From Metopolophium dirhodum (lineage: Eukaryota; Arthropoda; Insecta; Hemiptera; Aphididae), in NCBI RefSeq assembly GCF_019925205.1, contig NC_083560.1, positions 97,554,083-97,618,082 on the forward strand: a DNA stretch of 64,000 nt, given 5' to 3'. A program made the translations under genes and the position numbers. Below, in pieces: positions 34,094 through 44,143 of this stretch. The notes beneath the pieces are model-generated. The model saw nothing but the letters and a program-made list of their open reading frames with translations, did not search any database and was not told the origin of the DNA. The first letter of the stretch is position 1. The number at the start of each line of letters is the position of its first letter.

Positions 34094-34411
34094 ATGAATG
34101 TTAAATAAAATCAAAAGAATTTAAGAAAAATAATAAAAACAAATTTAAAAAAAATCACATCTTCGGACCCACCAGAAACACAAAACAATTTTAAGGAAGG
34201 AACTAATTTAGAAAACGAACCTGAAAATATTAAAGAATTAATTCATCTTGAACAAAATTTAAAAAATTCATTTAAGTCAGATTTATTATATTCTGAAAAA
34301 AAGTTAAATCATTTGAAAAAAGATGAATATGAAGATGAAGATGAAAATAATATAAAAAAATTACAAGAAAAAGAATATTCACCAGCAAAGTTAAAAAAAA
34401 TAATTAATTAG
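34094..34411 (+). pseudogene. Charged Polinton ORF of unknown function, early stop
   Basis: ATG at 34094 is followed by TAA at codon 5 (34106-34108). The same frame then stays open for 100 codons to TAG at 34409. The product is rich in K, E, D and N with an EDEDEN run and no recognisable domain. It starts 16 bp after the ATPase stop and ends 6 bp before the next ORF, so it looks like a real gene of the block, broken by one base change. Confidence 0.55.
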
Positions 34412-34416
34412 ATAAT

Positions 34417-34960
34417 ATGAAACAATTAAATGAAAGATGCCATTTAATGGCAGCTGAAGGAAAAGCTGAAAATTATGGTTTTCATAACGAAAAACTTGGT
34501 ATTCTTAAATTATTTAAAATAAAAATGGAACATTTAATCGATGACCATAAAGGTATTGAATATTTACTACAATTTGTTAATAATTTACCAAATGAAATAA
34601 CAAATGACAAAGAATATAATATAAATCAATTAAGAGAAAAAATATATTATATTTCTAGTGAAGAAAGAAAAGGAAATAATTATTACCATGATGACAAACT
34701 TGAAATTCTTAAGTTTTGTATTAAAAAAATGGAAATAATAATTGATATTCCTGACAAAGGTCCAATATATTTATGGTCATTTATTTCAAGTTTACCAAAG
34801 AAAATTATAAAAGGTGCAGGTGTTTTTAATGATTTTTTGAATTGTAAATTTTTACCTCCAATACATTATCCTAAATATAATTATTTAGGACCATTTACAA
34901 ATTTAGAGAAAAATGAAGAACAAAATATACAACCAATCAACAAATTAGATGAAGCTGCAG
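34417..34960 (+). pseudogene. Polinton protein with duplicated motif and truncated phospholipase-like domain
   Basis: ATG at 34417. Residues 1-60 and 68-122 are two related repeats (L-N-E-R/L-R-E-K, then G-N/A-E-N-Y-x-F/Y-H-x-x-K-L-x-I-L-K, ending with F-x-x-x-L-P). Residues 125-180 read GAGVFNDFLN, then HYPKYNYLGPFTNLEKN and NKLDEAA. This is the pattern that opens the phospholipase A2-like domain of parvovirus-type VP1 and some Polinton proteins (YxGPxT, then L-D-x-A). The sequence breaks off just before the expected H-D catalytic pair; the last residues of the ORF (to 35037) come from inserted repeat DNA. It would act in particle entry in a living relative; here it is inactive. Confidence 0.55.
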
Positions 34961-35375
34961 GGACTGTACCACTTTTTCCACATTTTAATTTTTCCAAGAT
35001 CAACTTTTTCCAATGTTCAAATTTTCCTAATAACTAGATTTTCCAATGTTCAGTTTTTACCAATTAGAAAAAATAAACATTGGTTATAGTGGTATTTAGA
35101 AAAAATATACATTGGAAAAAGTGGTATAATGGTAATGCTACCAGTTTTACCACTTACTAAATTATCCATTATACATATTTTACACAGAAACTGGAAAAAG
35201 TTTACATTTAATTTATTACCAATAACCATTTTATCCAATAGCGTTATTCCCAGTTTTACCATTGTACTCAATTGCCAAAAGAACGTTTTTCCACGACTCA
35301 ATATTTTCTATGTTTTCTTATTCCCAAAAACCACTATTTCCAAAGTTATCTACCACTTTTTCCACATTTTAATTT
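34961..35375. repeat. Inserted repeat cluster, TACCACTTTTTCCACATTTT motif
   Basis: The motif with its following AATTTT occurs at about 34967 and again at about 35350 in the same orientation, with inverted partial copies (GGAAAAAGTGGTAT) near 35116. The cluster interrupts the phospholipase-like gene. Superfamily unknown. Confidence 0.6.
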
Positions 35376-36430
35376 TATATGAAAACCTGTGTTTTTTATA
35401 TTGTATATTATACTTGAACTCAATTATCATAAAATAAGTTAAATCTTATTATTGTCAAAGTTAAAAGGATCAATACAAAATGTAAATTTGAAATTTTTCT
35501 TAAATAGAGGGGTGGGTGGTAGCCAATGGGTCCCTTAGTAAATTTAATATGATATTCTCAATAAGTTGTCAATAACGATCTGAAATATAATTTGTTATAT
35601 TATATTAATACATTATTATGCATAAATACTTGTTATAATTGTAACTTGCCTTTGGAAAATTTTTAGTTCACCACTCCACTGGGGAGGAGCCATGCCCCAC
35701 ATTGGCCGTCTTTGCTATTTTTTTTTTTTAAAGATTTATAATCTTTATTTGTATACAATATGAACGCATACTAAAATATGTCTTATACCAGATATACCAA
35801 TGAATATTCTGTGCTTATACCACTAATCACTATCACCGTTATTTACACCGTAATTACTTGGTATTTATTATTATGTACATATTATTATGTATTAATTTCA
35901 TGACTGACTGAAAGTATAAATAAACTATTCACATTAAGGGGGCTCCAGCGTATCATGTTTTAAGGAGTAATAATTAGGCAATTCACATGACATTAACATT
36001 TGGGCTATGTCTATAGCATTAGTGGGTGTTTCCGAGAATCGCTGTAATGCCATGTCGGGCAACCGCCGCCAGATGTAATTCTCAGACACGCACGCACGTA
36101 CATGACAATACTTCGCGAAAAATGAAATATATTATTATTGTTTACTATGAAAACTACTAAAAGCGGTAGTAAATTAAACATACTTCCTGAAATTAGATTG
36201 TAATTTCAAAAAAATGGTTGAATTTATATGTTTCTAGATTATGCTCTTTAGGAATCACTTTTTTGATTTAAAATCAGATGTGCCCAAAATAAATACAATT
36301 ATTTCATGGGATTTTTGAATAAAACCATTATTTTAAATCGACTTTTAGATAGTGTGTGCCCCCCTAAAAAAATACTGGATGCACCACTGCGCAATAGCCA
36401 CAATATTTATAAGTACCTAGATGAAGTAAA
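35376..36430. other. Composite noncoding insert with one hAT-type end
   Basis: No ORF. Near 35660-35712 there is a GC-richer CCACTCCACTGGGGAGGAGC segment. At 36358-36389 the sequence ends TACTGGATGCACCACTG, the inverse of a CAGTGG-type hAT terminus, followed by CGCAATAG as a possible half of a target duplication. Its left partner was not found. These inserts separate the capsid half of the Polinton from its integrase half. Confidence 0.45.
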
Positions 36431-36459
36431 CTTTCCAAAATTAAGATAGTTCATATCAA

Positions 36460-36745
36460 CATCCATGTACCTTATTTAATTCTCGAAGATGTTGTTTTTC
36501 ACAAATTATTTTCTACAAAAAACAAACCTAAACCAAAAATTAAATTTAGTGTAGGTGATAAGAGTAAGAATAACAGTTTCTAAAAAAACGTTTGGTAATA
36601 AATATAGTAATAACTGGACAAAAGAAATATTTATAGTTAATGAAATTTTAAACACAAATCCTATTACTTATAAAATTATAGTTTTAAACAATGATGAGAT
36701 TATAGGGAGTTTTTATAACGAAGAGTTACAAAAAACAAAATTTTA
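36460..36745 (+). pseudogene. Polinton integrase, C-terminal domain only
   Basis: Two overlapping frames: the first carries KPKIKFSVGDK, and after a frameshift near 36555 the second carries VRITVSKKTFGNK, WTKEIFIVNEI and ITYKI. This is the SH3-like tail of retroviral-type integrases as in Polintons (F-x-V-G-D-x-V-R-I, then W-T-x-E-I-F-x-V). The catalytic DDE core and zinc-binding part are absent, probably replaced by the inserts to the left. Confidence 0.75.
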
Positions 36746-36809
36746 AATAATATTTTTTAATAAAAATTATTCTATTAAAAAATTGAATGTAAAAAAAAAA
36801 TAATAAAGA

Positions 36810-37100
36810 ATGGATGGATTAAATAAAATTGAATCTTTAGTTAAAGAAAATGATGTATTAAATACAAAAATATATCCTGCTAAAACTTGTGATAAATGTA
36901 ATTTAATAATTGGTTCCAAAAATTGGGATGCTCATTTAAAATCTTATAATCATCAAAAAAATGATATAGATCAAACACTTTTACCTTTTAGATTTAATAA
37001 AACATACAAGGGTATACCAATTAATCAATATAGACTAAAAAATTTTAATTATTTGAAATTAATGCAAAATAATATAAAAAGAAGTATAAAAAAAAAATAA
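36810..37100 (+). CDS. Small C2H2-like zinc-finger protein of Polinton
   Basis: A 96-residue ORF with KTCDKCNLII, then W-D-A-H-L-K-S-Y-N-H (C-x2-C, x-n, H-x5-H) in the middle and a basic tail. A paralogue follows at 37483. Each is preceded by a very similar AT-rich leader (TTTAATAAAAATTATT, then TTAATGTAAAAAAAA), pointing to gene duplication including the promoter. Role unknown; nucleic-acid binding is likely from the finger. Confidence 0.55.
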   Translation: MDGLNKIESLVKENDVLNTKIYPAKTCDKCNLIIGSKNWDAHLKSYNHQKNDIDQTLLPFRFNKTYKGIPINQYRLKNFNYLKLMQNNIKRSIKKK

Positions 37101-37101
37101 A

Positions 37102-37401
37102 TGTTATGTGAAATTTTGTGCTTTTGAATACTATGAAAATTCTGAAAATGTTAAATATAATCTAAATAAAATTCCAATTGATGGAAATATTTTCATTATT
37201 AGTCAAGGAGATGTTGATTTTGGAAATGGAAAGCCTTATGTTTCTAAACTATTACATTCACCAATTTGGTTAGAACTTTGTAAAATAGCTAATGAGCAAA
37301 TTATTACAACAAGTGATTATACTCACCATTTTCTAGATGATATTAAGTTTATTCAAGATTTAGGAAATATTAAAATATGTGAATTTAGTATGGGATCTTA
37401 A
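37102..37401 (+). CDS. Uncharacterised Polinton-associated protein
   Basis: The frame carries about 98 codons ending at 37399-37401. There is no ATG at its start (37108 is GTG; an ATG at 37101 is in another frame), so the beginning is unclear or frameshifted. Readable features are DGNIFIISQGDVDFGNG, KLLHSPIWLELCKIANE and a histidine pair, ending MGS. I recognise no catalytic family. It sits between two zinc-finger ORFs, with the first one only a few bases upstream. Confidence 0.45.
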   Translation, partial: CYVKFCAFEYYENSENVKYNLNKIPIDGNIFIISQGDVDFGNGKPYVSKLLHSPIWLELCKIANEQIITTSDYTHHFLDDIKFIQDLGNIKICEFSMGS

Positions 37402-37482
37402 TATTATTTAAATATTATTTTTAATAAAAATTATTTTTATTAAAAAAATTAATGTAAAAAAAAATAATAATCTTTATAATAA

Positions 37483-37927
37483 ATGGAACATATAAATAAA
37501 ATTGAACCTTTTGTTAAAGGAAATGTTAACAATAATAAAATGGATAACAAAACTTGTGATAAATGTAACTTAACAGTTAGTTACAAAAATTGGTCTAGAC
37601 ATTTGAAATGTATTCGTCATCAAAACAATGATCCAGATCAAACAATTATGCCTCGATTTAGACGAACATACAGAGGTACAACAACAACAAAATGTAAGAA
37701 CAAGACAAGAGAGAATACAAAGATCTGCAGATAAAACTTGTGATATTTGTAATTTAACAGTTAAATACAACAGTTGGTCTAAACAGTTTCAATCTATTCG
37801 TCATCAAAATAATGGTATAAAACCAAGAATATCAAGAGAGATAATACCCAAACCACATAGAGTTTTCAATTTTAGTGAAAAAATTTTTGAAAAAAACAAC
37901 ACGATTCGACCTATTTTAAAAAATTAA
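37483..37927 (+). pseudogene. Two-finger zinc-finger protein of Polinton, frameshifted
   Basis: The first frame (37483-37734) has TCDKCNLTVSYKNWSRHLK and a histidine pair. After a shift near 37690 the second frame (to 37927) has TCDICNLTVKYNSWSKQFQ and another histidine pair. Both fingers match the one at 36810-37100. One protein with two fingers is the simplest reading. The second finger has lost the usual H-L pair inside W-S-K-H-L. Confidence 0.55.
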
Positions 37928-37975
37928 GAAACAGCATTTCAAAGTAGATTAAAAACTTATATTATTAAAAATAAT

Positions 37976-39480
37976 ATGGGTATTAAAGATTTACAAACAT
38001 TTTTAAATTGTTTAGATAATCCAGTAATAGGACGACTTAAACAAGAATTAAAAAAAACAAATATAAAAGTAAATATTTGGTTGTATGCTATATATAAGAG
38101 ATGTACTAATGAAGAAAATATGAAATATGAGGAAAAAAATTTTAAAACACAAAATAAAATTTTAACAAAAAATTCTAACTCAATTGATTTTTATACAAAT
38201 ACAAAAATTAAAATTGTAAAAGAAGAAGAAAATTTTATAATGAAAAATTCACAATGGATACTTCATCAAATTTTAAGTTTGGGAATAAATATAAATAAAT
38301 ATGTTACTTTTAAGGGTTCTTCATATATTCCATTACCCAAAGACTTCAAGATAAACATGCTGTTATAAATGTTAAAAATACAGAAGATGATAAATGTTTT
38401 CTTTGGGCAATACTCTCTGCTTTACACCCTGTTGAAAAAGATGGACAAAGACTAACTAAATATAAAAAATGGGAACATGAATATGATGAAGTAATTACAA
38501 AATCTAAAATACAATTTCCAGTAAGTACCAAAGATGTTTCAAAATTTGTTAAATTAATTGACAATTTATCTGTTAATATTTACTGTTTAGAACAAAAAAG
38601 TGAAGATAAGCATATAATTGTACCATTAAAAAATAACTCCAAACGAAAAAACAAATCATATAGATTTGTTGTATTTAAGTGAGGATAAAGAGAATAAAGA
38701 GAATAAAGGTCATTATTGTTGGATTAAAGATTTATGGAAACTAGTAGGAAGACGAATGACAAAAGATGGTCATAAAAGATTTTTATGTAAAATGTGTTTA
38801 AGTAGTTTCGATGAAGAAAAAAAATTAAATGAACGTAAACATTATTGTTCTAAAAATAAAGCTGCTAAAATAGATTTACCAAAACCTTATAATAAAACTT
38901 TAGAATTTAAAAAATATAATAATTCATTAAGAGTCCCTTTTACAATTTTTGCTGACTTAGAAACTACTAGAGTTAGATTGATGTATACAGATACAGACTC
39001 ACTAATATTAGAAATAAAAACTGACGATTTCTACCAGGATATGAAAACTATGTTAGACCATTTTGACACGTCAGATTACCCACAAGAGAATATTTATGGT
39101 TTACCTTTAAGAAACAAAAAAGTCTTAGGTAAATTTAAAGATGAGTTAAATGGAGAAATTATGTCTGAATTTATAGGTTTAAGATCCAAATTATATTCAC
39201 ATAGAATCTTAGATACTGAAAAATAAATTAAAAAAGCTAAAGGAGTTAAAAAAAATTTGTGGAAAATAAAATATGTTTTAATGATTTTGAAATTTGTTTA
39301 CTAACAAAAAAATCAAAATATGTTAAACAACATTTATTTAGAACCAAGAAACATGATATTTTTACTGTAAAACAAAACAAAAAAGCTTGAAGTGTTTATG
39401 ATGATAAAAGATTTATTTTAGAAAATGGTATTGACACATTAGCTTGGGGACATTATAAAACAAAAATAGACAGAAATGAA
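37976..39480 (+). pseudogene. DNA polymerase B (Polinton type), large internal deletion
   Basis: Frames: 37976-38368, then after a frameshift near 38345 a stretch to about 38680 without an ATG, then 38666-39226, then another shift near 39255 to about 39480. The part before the polymerase core includes a CxxC...H..C finger (CKMCLSSF, KHYC), followed by FADLET, the exonuclease I motif. The very next residues are MYTDTDS, the palm motif C with catalytic aspartates. In intact relatives several hundred residues separate them, so exonuclease II/III and polymerase motifs A and B are deleted in frame. The tail has the LAWGHYK ending typical of the family. Replicative function is lost. Confidence 0.82.
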
Positions 39481-39565
39481 TTTGTAAACCATTTCAATAC
39501 ATTAATTAGAAATCAAAACCAAAAAGATTAGAACAAGATTTTTTGTTTAGTCTTGATTATGTTAA

Positions 39566-39670
39566 GATTCCGATAATCCTTGGTTTAAAGGTAAAGATGT
39601 AGCTACCATATTAGGCTATAAAAACAAGATGAAAAAAATATCACTTGAAGATTTAGGATTATCTAACCCC
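39566..39670 (+). pseudogene. BRO-N domain fragment
   Basis: The frame reads DNPWFKGKDVATILGYKNK, the core of the BRO-N DNA-binding domain found in baculovirus repeated ORFs and many DNA viruses and phages (W-F-x-x-x-D-V-A-x-x-L-G-Y). Only about 35 residues survive, close behind the polymerase gene, and it probably belonged to the same Polinton-like element. Right of it a GCGGGGG hairpin lies at about 39669-39688. Confidence 0.65.
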
Positions 39671-39689
39671 CACGATTCGCGGGGGTATA

Positions 39690-41350
39690 AAACGACTCTC
39701 TGTTATCGTGTGTATTTTGACTTGATTTCATATACTAGGAATGTGTCTTTATAACATAAGTATTTTGTGCAAAATATTTTAATTAATTAATTTCATAATT
39801 TTTGCGAAAAATATTTTAATTATTAATGACATAAGTTTTGAGAAAAAATATTTTGGAGGGATTTTGCAAAAAATATTTTAATTATTATTGCATTTAGATT
39901 TTTAGAAAAATATTTCAATTATTATTGCAATTAGATTTTCTGATCTTTTTGCACATTGTTTTCTTTGTGATCTTTTATTGATATATTATGAGCCGCGCCA
40001 GGATTGGTATATATATACTACTATAGTATATTAAATTTAAAAAATATTTGGTTCTTATACTTTTTGGCCTATCTTAAATATTTAAGGCTAAAATTACAAA
40101 AATCAGAAAATCCACCCTTCATTGAACTTTAACCCTCTTGAGGCACACCTTAGGGTTGAACAATTACTACGAAACTTTACAAAATACATTTTTTTGTAGT
40201 TTTGAACAATTTTTGATGGTAGCCCAATCAAAAATTGAAAAAAAATTGTCTTCATCTATAACATAGGGACCACCCTAAGGTACATACAAGAAGAAAAAAA
40301 TGTTTAACTAAAAAGTTAGTAGATATATTTATATGCTAGTTGGCAGATATAAAGTTTATTTGATATTTTAAGAATATAATTTAGTATGATATGTGAATTG
40401 TAAATTTAAATTTAAGTTATTTCTTGTCACTAGGTATTATGGACATATTATGGTACCATCATGGTTGCATGACTAAATATTAATTTGGTGAATTAGGTCT
40501 AAAATAATTCTTGTGTTATTTGTTTTAATACGTTGAATGTATTGATTTTACAATGACGAGTGTTTTTTTTTTAATTTTTGTGTCTGTCATCACCTTTTAG
40601 GACAGTAAAAGTGCTTGGATTTTCTTCAACAGTAACTTTTCTGATAGGAAAGTGACTCTAGTTGGTACTTTGGGGGGTCAAAAGTAAAAATTTCCCAGTA
40701 GTTTTCAAAAGCGACGTGAAAAAAAAAAGAAAAATTAAGGAAAAACCGGAATTGTTTCAAAGGCAGATGAAAAAAATTAAAAATCCTTAGTCACAGTTTT
40801 TATTTATAAGCATTTAAAGTTCAAATTTTGACAAAATACGGAAAAATCACGAAAATTAGCAAATTAATTTGAGTTGAGAATTCATAAAAATTTTTATTTT
40901 TAAATCTAAGATTTGAAAATGTAATATAAGTGATCACTCATAAGTTAGTCTACCTTTATCAAAAATAAAATGTCTACAAGAAACTTAAATTAAATTTTTA
41001 TGAGCGTCTGAAATTCACGATAACATTTTGAAAATAATTTGACTCTTTTTGGGCTGTTTACGGACATTAACAGTTTTCAACTTTTTTAGTTTTTATTTTC
41101 TATAAATATCAATAAAATTTTATTTGTTGGGTAGAAAAGCGTGAAATTTTAATGCAAGGCTCCTGATATATCGTCACAATAGCAGTTGAAAAATATTAAC
41201 AAAACATAAGCACAATTTTTTTTTTATAAGCATTTAAAGTTCGAATTTTGATTGTATAACTCTGTATTGAACCATGTATTTCTGTTTGTATCTAACCAAA
41301 ATATAACAATTTTTTTGTAAACCGATCTAATAGGCAAAACCTTAAACTCT
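39690..41350. repeat. Noncoding; dispersed repeat with TATAAGCATTTAAAGTTC motif
   Basis: 39750-39945 has a degenerate 50-60 bp repeat (GCAAAAAATATTTTAATTATT). From about 40560 to 41300 lies a dispersed repeat marked by TATAAGCATTTAAAGTTC (about 40805 and 41225), ATTTGTTGGGT and ATAGCAGTTGA. The same landmarks recur at 47700-48600, so both are copies of one family. No ORF. Confidence 0.6.
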
Positions 41351-41660
41351 TTATAATTTTGATTCGTTGAGCCTCATTCGTTTCATAATTCTAGAAAACC
41401 GTGGATTTAGTGCACATTTTGGTGTCCTAAGTCTGGACATCTCATGTTCAACTTTTGATGAAGGTTTTGGTGGCTTTGCAGGAAAGTGGTCTATACGCAA
41501 ACCTTGTGCCGAAGTTGCTCGACTACATCCAACGTACAGCATATTGCATTTCAAGTATTTTTTGGGTATATGGAATGCTACGGATTGATACGTGGCGCCT
41601 TGGCTTTTATGTACCGTCAATGCCAAAGCTCCATATAGGCGTTGGAATATAGTTAATAAA
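41351..41660 (-). pseudogene. Helitron helicase (Pif1-like), C-terminal fragment
   Basis: The minus-strand ORF contains ALTVHKSQGATY (helicase motif V/VI region) and NMLYVGCSRATSAQGL, the Pif1/RecD-type C-terminal signature of Helitron RepHel proteins. Upstream, FQRLYGALAL continues the frame for about ten codons. The Rep domain and the rest of the helicase are missing. No CTRR end with hairpin was confirmed. It lies directly beside the retroelement ORF starting near 41817. Confidence 0.8.
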
Positions 41661-41816
41661 AATGATTTACTTAGACAAGGTAAATTAACTCCTCATCTTA
41701 TATGTCTGTTCACTGACAAGATACGTTCCAAAGTAAGTGGATGTCACTCTGCTGTACAGTATGTTACAAGTGGGTCACTGTAATGGATGGTGTTAAATTT
41801 GAATTCAATGATATAA

Positions 41817-43079
41817 TATCATTGTATAAGAAAAACGATTCTTCTTTTGAGATATAACGAAAATAACAGTAATTATATCAATAATAATAATAATTCAGCA
41901 CACACAAAACAATGCTCGATATGCTCGAAGAATAACCACACTGAATATGAATGTTACTTTAAAAACAAAACTAATATAATATGTCAATTATGCAATAAAT
42001 TTGGACATTCCTCGATCACTTGTCGTTCAAGTTCAACTAACAACAAGCCAAAAAAATTAAATACAAGGTTAAATTCTTCTGATAATTGCTCATCTTTAAA
42101 TACAGAAATACGGAAACAAAATATAAATAAAATTAACTGTACATCCGATGCTATTTATATTGAAGCTCAATTTAATAATATTACCTTACCAATAACAATT
42201 GACACGGGGGCAAACATATGTTGTATTAGACAAGAACTACTACCCAGTAATTATACAATAACTCCGAGTACACTACAGCTATCAGGACCAGATAATGAAC
42301 TACTATGCGTGGTAGGTATAACCAAAATTAAAATCAAAATTGACAATAACTATTTCAATATTGACGCTCACGTAGTAAAAAAATTAAGCAGCGCAATCTT
42401 ACTTGGAAATGACTTTTTGATCAAAAATAATGCCCTGATCAATTTCAAAGACAGTCACATTATTTTAAATAATAATATAAATATCCAATTAAAAATCAAC
42501 AATAATATAAACGCGCTCAATAGTATAGATAATACCAACAATATTATAGAATTAACAGGTAGCATATTTAATTGCCCAGATAACTTCGCTATAGCACACT
42601 GTATATCTGCAGATCTCAAAATGAATAAGGGGATAACAAATTTATTATCCAAAGTATACGGTGATACTAAACCACAACTTGCATTACAAGAAATAAATGT
42701 GGGGGACACAATACCTATAATCAATAACTATAAAACTATATTTCACTTAATAACAAAAAATGTACACTATCACAAGCCCAAATATAAGGATCTAAAATCT
42801 TCAATTCACAATCTAAAACTTGAAGCTACAAAACTAAATATTTCAAAAATTGCAATACCCTGCACCTTAGTTTCACGAATAGACAAATTAAATTGGTCTA
42901 TAATAAGACAATTAATATACTCCGAATTTCAAAATACTAACATTAAAATACAAATATACTATAAAGATGAACAAAAAATAACACACAATTGGAAATCAAA
43001 AGAATACATTAACATAATAAATAACATTCATACATTTTTTAATGACAATAATAAAAATAAAACTCATGGTACAACCTAA
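41817..43079 (+). CDS. Retroelement protein: two zinc knuckles, aspartic protease, macro domain
   Basis: The frame is open from 41817 (a TAA precedes it) with no ATG, so it is the 3' part of a longer gag-pol frame. Numbering residues from 41847: CCHC knuckles at C23-C36 and C46-C59 (both C-x2-C-x4-H-x4-C), protease active site IDTGAN at 118-123 with the flap-side LLGNDFL at 185-191. Then a macro-type domain at about 233-372: FAIAHCISADLKMNKGI, HLITKN, then IAIPCTLVSRIDKLNW. In macro proteins the last segment normally has a G-x-G-L-D loop, here altered. No stop interrupts 420 codons. No reverse transcriptase follows; 43080 onward is in other frames. Macro domains bind or remove ADP-ribose; the link to a protease in a retroelement is noteworthy. 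Confidence 0.72.
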   Translation, partial: YHCIRKTILLLRYNENNSNYINNNNNSAHTKQCSICSKNNHTEYECYFKNKTNIICQLCNKFGHSSITCRSSSTNNKPKKLNTRLNSSDNCSSLNTEIRKQNINKINCTSDAIYIEAQFNNITLPITIDTGANICCIRQELLPSNYTITPSTLQLSGPDNELLCVVGITKIKIKIDNNYFNIDAHVVKKLSSAILLGNDFLIKNNALINFKDSHIILNNNINIQLKINNNINALNSIDNTNNIIELTGSIFNCPDNFAIAHCISADLKMNKGITNLLSKVYGDTKPQLALQEINVGDTIPIINNYKTIFHLITKNVHYHKPKYKDLKSSIHNLKLEATKLNISKIAIPCTLVSRIDKLNWSIIRQLIYSEFQNTNIKIQIYYKDEQKITHNWKSKEYINIINNIHTFFNDNNKNKTHGTT

Positions 43080-43350
43080 AAATCAAGCCAATAATATATG
43101 TCCTATATTCAAACCAGGAGAAAACGTCCTCGACGATGGGAATCGTGGATTGTATACCGTTAAAACAAAAATGTCCAATAAAATTCCCAACAATATAATC
43201 AAATTCACATACAATAAATACAGACACTCGATTTATTGATACACAATATACAACTTAAAGATACGATACACGATGGTAAAAACACAACGATTAAAATAAA
43301 CAAAATACAAATAACTTCGATCGAAAATCATACAAAAAGAAATAAATAAT
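43080..43350 (+). pseudogene. Continuation of retroelement coding sequence in other frames
   Basis: ORF 43042-43239 reads ICPIFKPGENVLDDGNRG and TKMSNKIPNNIIKF. After its stop a second frame reads LIHNIQLKDTIHDGKNTT up to about 43350. These look like protein-coding remnants shifted from the macro ORF frame. No family recognised. Confidence 0.35.
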
Positions 43351-44135
43351 TAAGAAAATACCCTAACAAACCAATTGATATACAAACAAAAAAAAATAAA
43401 TAATAAAAGGTCAAACAAACCAACACTCTTAAAAATACAAAAAACATTAATCTTTAATTCACAAATCACACAACACTTGTAAAATAAATCAATTAACAAT
43501 AAAAATACTACCCTGACAAGTATCCAAACTATATATTATGAAAACAAAAAAAATATTAATACCAAATCTTATGGGATACTCAATCATACTATCAACCTCC
43601 TACAGGACTAATAATAAAAACCCCAAATAAATGTTTTGTTTTACTAACATAACTTTAAAAAAAAAAAAAATCATGAATTATTAAGACTACCTATATAACT
43701 ATTATATAACTATTGTACAAGAATTACAGAATAATGTTAACAAATACAAATAACATACCTTAAGTTACTTACATAAGCACTAAAACCTAATTTAAGTCAG
43801 CATAAGCTTGAAAACAAATGTAAAAAAAAAGTTAAAAAAAAAAAATCTAAAATGATTAACCTAATTTAAGTTAGTATAAGATATAAAAAAAAATGTTAAA
43901 GCAAGTCAAGTACAAAGAATGTGTAAAATTTTTTCTAACTTATTTGAGTCAGCATAAGCTTGAAAACAAATGTAAAAAAAAAAATGTAAAATGATTAACT
44001 TAATTTTAAGCTAGTACTAATAAGAAAATAAATGTTAAGCATAAGAAATCCCCAAAAAAAAAATATATATAAAAAAAAATTAACTTTGTTTAACTTTTAA
44101 GTTATCATAAAAACAAAAAAAAAAAAATGTCTATG
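43350..44135. repeat. A-rich noncoding DNA with 148-bp direct repeat
   Basis: Extremely A-rich. AGTCAGCATAAGCTTGAAAA at about 43796 and again near 43951, each followed by AAATGATTAAC and a TAAGTTAGTA-type segment, defines two copies of a unit of about 150 bp. It could be 3' untranslated or LTR remnant of the retroelement; no LTR pair was found. Confidence 0.55.
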
Positions 44136-44143
44136 AACTAAAT

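Larger units (their letters stand above)
27597..39690. mobile_element. Degraded Polinton/Maverick (adintovirus-like) block
   Basis: The block holds, in order: a capsid-associated-like ORF (+), a double-jelly-roll-capsid-like gene (-), a packaging ATPase (+), a lysine/glutamate-rich ORF (+), a phospholipase-like ORF (+), an integrase C-terminus (+), zinc-finger ORFs (+), an uncharacterised ORF, protein-primed-type DNA polymerase B (+) and a BRO-N fragment. Two insertions are also present: a piggyBac (28427-32100) and repeats at 34961-36430. Polintons are large self-synthesising DNA transposons related to adintoviruses. No terminal inverted repeats were found; the left end may be in the gap. 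Most genes carry stops, frameshifts or deletions, so the copy is dead. Confidence 0.75.

Noticed and set aside
35050..35437. ORFs on both strands in the repeat cluster
   Set aside because: Low-complexity readings of the TACCACTTTTTCC repeats.
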